Below, one piece after another: positions 5,758 to 11,314 of a DNA stretch of 11,314 nucleotides (position 1 is the stretch's first letter; every line of letters starts with the position of its first letter). The stretch lies in contig JAKAEG010000072.1 in NCBI GenBank assembly GCA_021819985.1, forward strand, positions 1-11,314, read 5' to 3'. This stretch comes from Nitrospirota bacterium. GTDB lineage: Bacteria; Nitrospirota; Thermodesulfovibrionia; Thermodesulfovibrionales; JdFR-88. The notes under the pieces were generated by a model that was not told the DNA's origin, made no database searches, and saw only the letters and a list, made by a program, of their open reading frames with translations. A program made the translations under genes and the position numbers.

Positions 5758-6795
5758 ATGAAACAGTTGTGGCTGGCCGCTCCGGGCAGGATCGATCTCC
5801 GGGAAGTCCCTCTGCCTTCACCTGGCAATGGCGAACTGCTCCTTAAAATAAAGGCCTCGCTTACCTGCGGCACCGACCTGAAGGCATACCTGCGCGGGCA
5901 CAACCTGATACCCATGCCGGGCCCCTTCGGGCATGAATTCTCCGGCGTAGTTGCAAAGGCCGGAAAAGGAGTGAAAAAGTTCCGGGAAGGCGACGAGGTC
6001 ATGGCGGTCCATACCGCCCCCTGCCTTAAATGCCCTTACTGCAAAAAAGGGCTATACAATCTCTGCATGAATATAATGGACTCAAAGGTGCTTGGCGCCT
6101 TCGGCCAATACATCCTTTTGCCCAGGCGCATAGTATTGCTAAACACCTTCAAAAAACCAAAAACCCTGTCATTTGAGGAGGCCGCATTCCTGGAGCCCTT
6201 AAGCTGTGTGGTGCACGGGATGGGCAGGCTGGACCTGAACGGGCCTGCGCCAGGCGGAAAAGATGAGACCGCGCTTATTTTTGGGGCCGGGCCGATAGGG
6301 CTTCTGCACCTTCTTCTTCTAAGGGCCAGGGGGGTAAGGGTGGCGGTCTGCGCCCTTGAGAGTTCCAGGCTGAAACTTTCAAAACAGCTTGGGGCCGAAG
6401 TCTTTTTTAAACCGGAGCAGGCCCGGGAAGGACTTTCGAGATTCGCTCCCCTCGGGGCCGATTATGTAATAGAGTGCACCGGGCGCAAGGAGGTCTGGGA
6501 GTCCGCGCCTGAGTACGCAAGGCGGGGCGGGAAAATAATGCTTTTTGGCGGGTTGAAAAAAGGCTCGCCGGTCGTGTTTTCCTCGGACAGGATCCACTAC
6601 GACGAGCTTGCGCTTATGGCGTCATTTCATTTTTGCCCGGAGGACGTCAAAAAAGCTTACAGGCTTTTGGCCGGAAGGAAGCTGGATGTATCTCCGCTTA
6701 TCTCCGGGAAATACCGGCTCCAGGAGGCAGAGAAGGCTTTCAAAAAGCTTTCCTTGGGAAAAGGCATCAAGTATGTAATAAAAGACCAAAAATGA
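5758..6795 (+). CDS. Zinc-dependent medium-chain alcohol/polyol dehydrogenase, first of a tandem pair
   Basis: This is an MDR-superfamily NAD(P)-dependent dehydrogenase, related to sorbitol and threonine dehydrogenases. With the start at 5758 it has 345 residues. Catalytic-zinc ligands are Cys37 (TCGTD), His59 and Glu60 (GHEFSG), with Glu146 in LEPLSC also available. The structural-zinc lobe has Cys89, Cys92, Cys95 and Cys103 with standard spacing. The Rossmann nucleotide motif is GAGPIG (176-181). The substrate cannot be read from sequence. An in-frame TTG at 5737 would add seven residues. ATG at 5758 is chosen because MKQLWLAAPGRIDLREVP is the normal family N-terminus and GGAG stands three bases before it, closer than usual. 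It is followed after seven bases by a paralogous dehydrogenase. Confidence 0.9.
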   Translation: MKQLWLAAPGRIDLREVPLPSPGNGELLLKIKASLTCGTDLKAYLRGHNLIPMPGPFGHEFSGVVAKAGKGVKKFREGDEVMAVHTAPCLKCPYCKKGLYNLCMNIMDSKVLGAFGQYILLPRRIVLLNTFKKPKTLSFEEAAFLEPLSCVVHGMGRLDLNGPAPGGKDETALIFGAGPIGLLHLLLLRARGVRVAVCALESSRLKLSKQLGAEVFFKPEQAREGLSRFAPLGADYVIECTGRKEVWESAPEYARRGGKIMLFGGLKKGSPVVFSSDRIHYDELALMASFHFCPEDVKKAYRLLAGRKLDVSPLISGKYRLQEAEKAFKKLSLGKGIKYVIKDQK

Positions 6796-6802
6796 CCTCG
6801 GT

Positions 6803-7852
6803 ATGAAAACCGCAAGGCTGTATAGCTTCGATGATATAAGGATAGAAGATATTCCGGTCCCAATCCCCGGCCCGGGAGAAGCGCTCATGAAGACCATGGC
6901 CTCCGGCATCTGCTCGGGGGACCTGATGCCCTGGTACATAGCAAAAAAAGCGCCGCTGGTGCTTGGACATGAACCCTCGGGCATTATAGTCAGGACGGGA
7001 GCCGGGGTGGATGAGTTCAGGGAAGGTGACAGGGTCTCCGTTCACCACCATGCCCCCTGCATGGCCTCAGATTGCCCGTTCTGCAGAAAAGGCCTGTTCG
7101 TCCATTGCCCCACATGGAAAGGCTCCTCCATAATTCCGGGTGGCATATCCGAGTATATTCGCGTCCCGGAAGTAAACCTTAAAAAAGATACTCTGAAGCT
7201 GCCCGAAAACCTCTCTTTCGAGGACGGCGTTCTTGTGGAGCCGCTGGGGTGCGTCCTCAAAGGGCTCTCGCGGGCCGGATTTTTTATGCCGGCTCCTTTT
7301 CATATTGAAACGGTCTTCGTGATCGGTCTTGGCATAATGGGTATTCTCCACATCCTTGCCCTCAGGGCGCTTGGGATAGATAAAAAAAACATAATCGGGG
7401 CGGATATGGTGGCTTTCAGGCTGGAAAAGGCGCTCCAGCTTGGAGCGGGCCATGTGATCGACATCTCGAAGGAAGACCCGGTGCAGGCGGTTAAAAAGAC
7501 CACTGGCGGCCGGATGGCTGATCTTGTCATTGCCGGGCCAAACAGCGCCCAGGCCATGGTCACGGCGGTCAATGCGGCAGGGCCGGGCGGAAAGGTCGTG
7601 CTCTTTACCCCGGCAAAGCCCGGCGAGGTCTTGAATATCGACCCCAACGATATTTATTTCAGGGAAGTAAGCCTTATCCCAAGCTATTCAACGGGCCCTG
7701 AAGACACCCGCGCGGCGCTTGAAATGATAAAAAAAGGCCACATAAGGGCGGATATGGTGGTGACCCACCGTTTTCCTGTCGGAGAAACCCCCCAGGCATA
7801 CAGGCTGGCCGCCCAGGCTTCCAATTCCCTTAAGGTGCTAATCAAGTTTTAA
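6803..7852 (+). CDS. Zinc-dependent medium-chain dehydrogenase, second of a tandem pair
   Basis: This is a 349-residue MDR dehydrogenase paralogous to the preceding gene. It keeps the catalytic zinc set: Cys37 (GICSGD), His56 and Glu57 (GHEPSG) and Glu146 (VEPLGC). Its Rossmann motif is GLGIMG (175-180). The structural-zinc cysteines are Cys86, Cys91, Cys94 and Cys102, so the first gap is four residues where the family and its neighbour have two. The HHHAPC stretch before it is histidine-rich. The differing active-site surroundings suggest the two enzymes act on different substrates or steps, or form a heteromeric pair. ATG at 6803 lies seven bases after the previous stop with no clear Shine-Dalgarno, so translation is probably coupled. 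Confidence 0.9.
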   Translation: MKTARLYSFDDIRIEDIPVPIPGPGEALMKTMASGICSGDLMPWYIAKKAPLVLGHEPSGIIVRTGAGVDEFREGDRVSVHHHAPCMASDCPFCRKGLFVHCPTWKGSSIIPGGISEYIRVPEVNLKKDTLKLPENLSFEDGVLVEPLGCVLKGLSRAGFFMPAPFHIETVFVIGLGIMGILHILALRALGIDKKNIIGADMVAFRLEKALQLGAGHVIDISKEDPVQAVKKTTGGRMADLVIAGPNSAQAMVTAVNAAGPGGKVVLFTPAKPGEVLNIDPNDIYFREVSLIPSYSTGPEDTRAALEMIKKGHIRADMVVTHRFPVGETPQAYRLAAQASNSLKVLIKF

Positions 7853-7896
7853 AGAAAAAGAAATTAAAAAATTTTAAAAGGGAGATTTTATCGGGA

Positions 7897-8403
7897 TTGG
7901 GAACAAAAACAAAAAAAACAAAAAATATAAAAAGCAGGATCGTTAAACACAAAGGGGACTGCTCATGGAAGAAAATAAAACCCGCAGTTTACAAGGAAGC
8001 AAGCGACGGTAAAAAAGGGGAAGACTGGACGCAGGTGGCCAGGCACTCGCTGATTGCGGGCCTGTCCGGTGAGCAGACGAAATTTCATCTCAGATATTTC
8101 GAGGTCTCGCCGGGAGGCTGCACAAGTTTTGAGACCCACCGGCATGAGCATGTCGTAGTGGCAATAAAGGGCCGGGGCAAGGTGAAGCTTGGCGGGAGGA
8201 CTTACGGACTTGAATATATGGACATCGCCTACATAGCGCCCGATGAGCCCCATCGCCTTTTTAATCCCTATGAGGAGCCGTTCGGTTTCTTTTGCATAGT
8301 GGACGCACAGCGCGACAGACCCGTCCCGATAGTGAAGAAAGGGCCAGAAAAAAGAGGCAAGGGCGGATTGATTGCTATTTCAGGGTTAAAAATATTATCA
8401 TAA
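7897..8403 (+). CDS. Single-domain cupin protein with a lysine-rich N-terminal tail
   Basis: This 168-residue protein has one cupin barrel at about 60-140. Motif 1 is seen as GGCTSFETHRHEH (73-85), with His81 and His83 as metal ligands. The glutamate expected a few residues later is replaced by valine, leaving His85 and Glu84 nearby. Motif 2 is APDEPHRLFN (114-123), with His119. The ending FGFFCIVDAQRDRPVP (129-144) recalls cupins annotated only as cupin_2. A lysine-rich, low-complexity N-terminus (1-30) is unusual and comes from AT-rich DNA. No suitable ATG exists. TTG at 7897 is used, with AGGGAG 12 bases upstream. It follows the second dehydrogenase after 44 bases, so it may bind or isomerise the same metabolite. 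It could be an enzyme or a metabolite-sensing protein. Confidence 0.85.
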   Translation: MGTKTKKTKNIKSRIVKHKGDCSWKKIKPAVYKEASDGKKGEDWTQVARHSLIAGLSGEQTKFHLRYFEVSPGGCTSFETHRHEHVVVAIKGRGKVKLGGRTYGLEYMDIAYIAPDEPHRLFNPYEEPFGFFCIVDAQRDRPVPIVKKGPEKRGKGGLIAISGLKILS

Positions 8404-8605
8404 TTGGACAAAAATGTATCGCTTACGGTGATTTTTGTTTTGCCGTCGGGCGGACGATCAAAAGCTGTGAGAAAATTTTAATCTTTTTCCATAAATGAAT
8501 ATCTCCTTTAAAGAAAAATCAAAAGAATCAAAAAAACAAAAACCCTCGAAGGAAAAAATAAAGTAAAATATTACACTTTTATGTTTAGCGGGATTTCTCC
8601 ATTTG
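8404..8605. other. AT-rich intergenic stretch between the cupin and resB
   Basis: About 200 bases without a supportable gene. A weak stem, CAAAAAT (8409-8415) with ATTTTTG (8431-8437), followed by TTTT could end the cupin transcript but is AT-rich with a large loop. On the minus strand, AAAGGAG (8503-8509) looks like a ribosome binding site but leads only to a four-codon frame. The A-rich run 8510-8570 just upstream of resB probably contains its promoter, though no clear hexamer pair stands out. Confidence 0.4.
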
Positions 8606-8625
8606 AAAGGAGCATGTCGATTTAG
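8606..8625 (+). promoter_or_regulatory. resB Shine-Dalgarno and three-codon mini-ORF
   Basis: AAAGGAG (8606-8612) is the only ribosome binding site for resB but lies 15 bases from its ATG. In between, ATG TCG ATT TAG (8614-8625) forms a tiny frame whose ATG is only one base from the Shine-Dalgarno and whose stop is two bases before resB. Confidence 0.5.
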
Positions 8626-8627
8626 CC

Positions 8628-10175
8628 ATGAAGAGCCTCTGGGATAAGGTCTGGTCTTTTTTCTCTTCCATAAAACTTGCCATTGTCATATTCGCCCTGA
8701 TCGCACTTACATCCATTGTCGGGACGGTAATAGAGCAGCAGGCCCCATATGAAACGAATATGAAGGTGCTTTCGAAGCTTGTCGGGACGGGGCTGGCGCC
8801 TTCCGTTTACAAGGGGCTGGATGCCCTTGGGTTCATGAACATGTACCGTTCCTGGTGGTTCATGACGCTGCTCGTGCTTTTCGCGCTCAACCTCCTGGTC
8901 TGCTCCATAGACCGCTTTCCGGCCATTTGGCGCATAATGCGCACCCCGGTAAAGCCGATATCGCCGGACCAGATGAAGAAAATGCCGATAAAAGACGAAC
9001 TCAGCCTTCCGGACAACCTTAATGCTGTCCTGGAGAACGCCATTTCCGCCATGAAGTCCGCCGGTTTTGCGGCAAAACAGGAAACCGGGCCCGATGGGGC
9101 AGTGCAGTTATACGCCCAAAAGAATGCCTGGAGCCGTTCAGGCGTTTATGTAACGCATGTAAGCATAATCGTGATCCTGCTGGGCGCCATGCTTGGCGTG
9201 CTTTTTGGGTTCAAGGGTTTTATAAACCTTCCCGAGGGCTACAGCACGAATGTGGTCTATTCGACCAATATGGACATGTCGGACACATCTCAGGACCCCC
9301 AGAGGGCAAGCCTGATGGGGGCCGTGGATTCGGCTGGCGGGGATTTTCAGAAAGCGGCGCACCTAGTGGGGAAAAGTCTCGTCGATTTCAAAAAAAGCCT
9401 GATATCTATCGGCGTGATTCCCCTTGATTTCCAGGTTTATTGCGATCAGTTCCAGGTGCAGTATTACGGCCAGAGCGATATGCCCAAGGCCTACAGGAGC
9501 CTGCTCACGGTAGTTGAAAACGGCAAACCGGTAGTTTCCAAGTGGATAGAGGTAAACCATCCGCTCAAATACAAAGGCGTCATGTTCTATCAGGCCAGCT
9601 ATGGACTTTCAGACGACCTTTCAAACGGCAGGGCGGTGCTCGCCATAAGGCCCGTCGGGGGGCAGACCGAGACCAAAAGGCTCAGGATCGGCGACAGCTT
9701 CCCCATGCCAGGCACGAATGAGACGGTCAAGCTGGCCGAGTTCAACCCTGCCCTGGCTTTTGATGATCAGGGCAAGCCCGAAACCTACTCGAAGATGATG
9801 ACGAACCCGGCTGTCAGGGTCGAAATATCGGGCAACGGTGGCGCCCCGGTTTCCAAATGGATCGTCCAGAGATATCCGGAGACATGGAGTTTGCCGGACG
9901 GCAGCAGCATAGGGCTGACAGATTTCTGGGGCGTGCAGTATACCGGCCTTCAGGTAAGGAAGGACCCGGGTGTTTGGGTGGTGTATCTGGGATGTATCCT
10001 GCTTGCCCTTGGCCTTTACATAGCATTCTTCATAAGCCACAAAAAGATCTGGATACGCGTGCAGCCTGATAAAAAAGGCATTCTCCTCAATGTGGCCGCG
10101 ACATGCCCAAAAAACAGGCATGCTTACGAACGGGACATTGAGAAACTGGTCAAGCATTTAAAAGGAGGTAATTAA
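8628..10175 (+). CDS. resB: Cytochrome c biogenesis protein ResB (Ccs1)
   Basis: ResB pairs with CcsB/CcsA in System II to move haem outward and attach it to apocytochromes c. The 515-residue protein has the expected layout: short cytoplasmic N-terminus, membrane segments at about 15-37, 74-94 and 171-195, a large extracytoplasmic domain (196-447) and a fourth segment (448-470) before a cytoplasmic tail. Marks include FFSSIKLAIVIFALIALTSI (11-30), VIEQQAP (34-40), SWWFMTLLVLFALNL (75-89), GVYVTHVSII (172-181) with the conserved membrane histidine His177, WIEVNHPLKYKGVMFYQASYG (306-326, one residue past a short motif) and DPGVWVVYLG (446-455). Nothing is missing. The start at 8628 has AAAGGAG 15 bases upstream, a long gap; in-frame stops further upstream exclude a longer form. 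ccsB follows six bases after its stop. Confidence 0.95.
   Translation: MKSLWDKVWSFFSSIKLAIVIFALIALTSIVGTVIEQQAPYETNMKVLSKLVGTGLAPSVYKGLDALGFMNMYRSWWFMTLLVLFALNLLVCSIDRFPAIWRIMRTPVKPISPDQMKKMPIKDELSLPDNLNAVLENAISAMKSAGFAAKQETGPDGAVQLYAQKNAWSRSGVYVTHVSIIVILLGAMLGVLFGFKGFINLPEGYSTNVVYSTNMDMSDTSQDPQRASLMGAVDSAGGDFQKAAHLVGKSLVDFKKSLISIGVIPLDFQVYCDQFQVQYYGQSDMPKAYRSLLTVVENGKPVVSKWIEVNHPLKYKGVMFYQASYGLSDDLSNGRAVLAIRPVGGQTETKRLRIGDSFPMPGTNETVKLAEFNPALAFDDQGKPETYSKMMTNPAVRVEISGNGGAPVSKWIVQRYPETWSLPDGSSIGLTDFWGVQYTGLQVRKDPGVWVVYLGCILLALGLYIAFFISHKKIWIRVQPDKKGILLNVAATCPKNRHAYERDIEKLVKHLKGGN
10164..10168 (+). promoter_or_regulatory. Shine-Dalgarno of ccsB inside the end of resB
   Basis: AAAGGAGG is formed by the last resB codons (Lys-Gly-Gly), with the GGAGG core at 10164-10168. 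It lies 13 bases before the ccsB ATG at 10182, longer than the usual 5-9. Its position implies that ribosomes finishing resB clear the site and reinitiate on ccsB. Confidence 0.65.
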
Positions 10176-10181
10176 AAATTC

Positions 10182-11264
10182 ATGGGAAGCTCACGCTTTT
10201 TCGGCTATTCCGAAATGGCATACATATTGGCAATGGTGGCCTACATTACCCATATCGCATTCAGGAAGAAAGTCATCGGGGTCACGGCCACGAGTCTGGC
10301 GGTATTTGGCTTTGCCTCCCAGACCCTGGCGATACTGCTTCGGTGGCGGGAGTTTTATCATCTTTCGGGCATGGGCGTGCTCCGCTCCATACCTCTTACG
10401 AACCTCTATGAGTCGATAATATTCTTTGTATGGTGCCTCATGCTGGGGTACCTGCTGATGGAGTTCCGCTACAAGAACCGATCTTTCGGGGCGTTTGTTA
10501 CCCCGGTGGCCGCAGTGGCCCTGCTCTTTATCAGCCTTTCGGGAATGTCCACCGCGATAGAACCGCTTGTGCCCGCGCTCCAGAGCAATTGGCTGCTGGC
10601 GCATGTGACCATGAGCTTCATCTCCTATTCGGCCTTCGCGCTGTCATTCAGCACGGGCCTTATGTACCTCATAATGACCACGGAGCACAAGAAGGAAGGC
10701 GCCTATATATTCTGGACGGTCACCCTGGGCATTTTTGTTTCCGTGCTGCTGGCCATGGGCCTTGATTACATGAGGTTCCACGTCGACATGAAACCCGATG
10801 AGTTCATGAAGAGCTTCCTTTTCAAAAGCACGTATAAAAACGATTCCGCTATGGTGCAGGTCATAAGCTATCTGGCCACCGCCTTTCTGGTGTTCATTTT
10901 CTGGAAATACGGTTACGCACTGAAAAAGCTGATAAGCGGTTTCAATCTGCAATCTTCGGTCCTTGATGAAATAACCTATAAGAGCGTGGCTGTGGGTTTC
11001 CCGATATTTACGCTCGGAGGCCTGATATTCGGCGCGATCTGGGCGGACCAGGCCTGGGGCGTTTACTGGAGCTGGGACCCGAAGGAGACATGGTCTCTGA
11101 TAACCTGGTTGATCTACGCATTTTATCTCCATGCGCGGTTTTTACGGGGATGGCGGGGAAAGAAGATCGCGATGGTTGCCGTAATGGGGTTTGTGGCGGT
11201 CATATTTACGTACCTCGGGGTCAACTTGCTTCTAAGCGGACTCCATTCGTATGGGAGCCGGTAA
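10182..11264 (+). CDS. ccsB: Cytochrome c biogenesis protein CcsB (CcsA/ResC family)
   Basis: This is the WWD-domain partner of ResB, a polytopic inner-membrane protein that presents haem for attachment to apocytochrome c. The haem-binding WWD signature is clear: WADQAWGVYWSWDPKE (287-302). Conserved histidines appear as WLLAHVTMSF (His141), YLHARF (His317) and GLHSYG (His355). The N-terminal half shows PLTNLYESIIFF (71-82), typical of the family. At 360 residues it is longer than many bacterial CcsB. The extra length seems to be about residues 172-255, with two added hydrophobic segments (176-195 and 226-243) around a charged loop, just before LDEITYKSVAVGFP. It is co-transcribed with resB, six bases downstream. 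No canonical downstream gene can be identified in the remaining 50 bases. Confidence 0.95.
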   Translation: MGSSRFFGYSEMAYILAMVAYITHIAFRKKVIGVTATSLAVFGFASQTLAILLRWREFYHLSGMGVLRSIPLTNLYESIIFFVWCLMLGYLLMEFRYKNRSFGAFVTPVAAVALLFISLSGMSTAIEPLVPALQSNWLLAHVTMSFISYSAFALSFSTGLMYLIMTTEHKKEGAYIFWTVTLGIFVSVLLAMGLDYMRFHVDMKPDEFMKSFLFKSTYKNDSAMVQVISYLATAFLVFIFWKYGYALKKLISGFNLQSSVLDEITYKSVAVGFPIFTLGGLIFGAIWADQAWGVYWSWDPKETWSLITWLIYAFYLHARFLRGWRGKKIAMVAVMGFVAVIFTYLGVNLLLSGLHSYGSR

Positions 11265-11314
11265 GGAAAGCCACGAGCACAACAGCTTGCCCGGATTAAA
11301 AAGGCAGCCCGCTA

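Noticed and set aside
8483..8509. Minus-strand AAAGGAG followed by a start codon, suggesting a small gene before resB
   Set aside because: The ATG leads to a four-codon frame, and alternative starts give at most about 25 unremarkable codons.
11251..11314. Start of a further gene: ATG overlapping the last 14 bases of ccsB and open to the window end
   Set aside because: Only 21 codons are visible, there is no Shine-Dalgarno, and the residues match no family, including the HemA that often follows ccsB. It cannot be told from chance.

Overview
This is a bacterial chromosomal window with twelve protein-coding genes. One of them (folK) runs off the left edge. The gene content points to an anaerobic or microaerophilic Gram-negative bacterium, most plausibly Nitrospirota or a related deep-branching or deltaproteobacterial lineage. 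The clues are the DapL route to lysine and diaminopimelate, an outer-membrane lipid A deacylase-like barrel, an archaeal-type S-adenosylmethionine synthetase and System II cytochrome c maturation (ResB plus CcsB). The lineage is an inference from this combination; no rRNA or other marker is present.

Left part (1-2560, minus strand): dapL and folK form a tight housekeeping pair transcribed leftward. A 358-bp gap holding two related REP-like hairpins in inverted orientation separates them from a PagL-type lipid A deacylase gene. This gene and the hairpins lie between a 19-bp inverted repeat (1644-1662 and 2542-2560, 17 of 19 matching), which suggests an inserted block of about 917 bp.

Middle (2619-5411): a small three-helix membrane protein gene converges on the archaeal-type mat gene, and the two stop codons share one CTAG. 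Divergent from mat is a complete c-di-GMP phosphodiesterase of the DUF3391/HD-GYP type. The 197-bp intergenic region carries a good plus-strand intrinsic terminator with no plus-strand gene in front of it, then a promoter that seems to start transcription at the HD-GYP start codon.

Right-centre (5442-8403, plus strand): a small membrane protein, two tandem paralogous zinc-type medium-chain dehydrogenases and a cupin form a probable operon. This looks like a metabolic module of unknown substrate and is the least explained functional unit here.

Right (8628-11264, plus strand): resB and ccsB encode the two halves of the System II haem transporter and cytochrome c synthetase. The ccsB Shine-Dalgarno lies inside the last codons of resB. 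CcsB appears to carry an extra region with two membrane segments before its WWD domain.

A recurring theme is unconventional initiation. Four genes have a -10-like box 6-8 bases before the start codon and no Shine-Dalgarno, consistent with leaderless mRNAs. The cupin, resB and ccsB genes have Shine-Dalgarno sites unusually far (12-15 bases) from their starts. No tRNA, rRNA, CRISPR array or transposase gene was seen.
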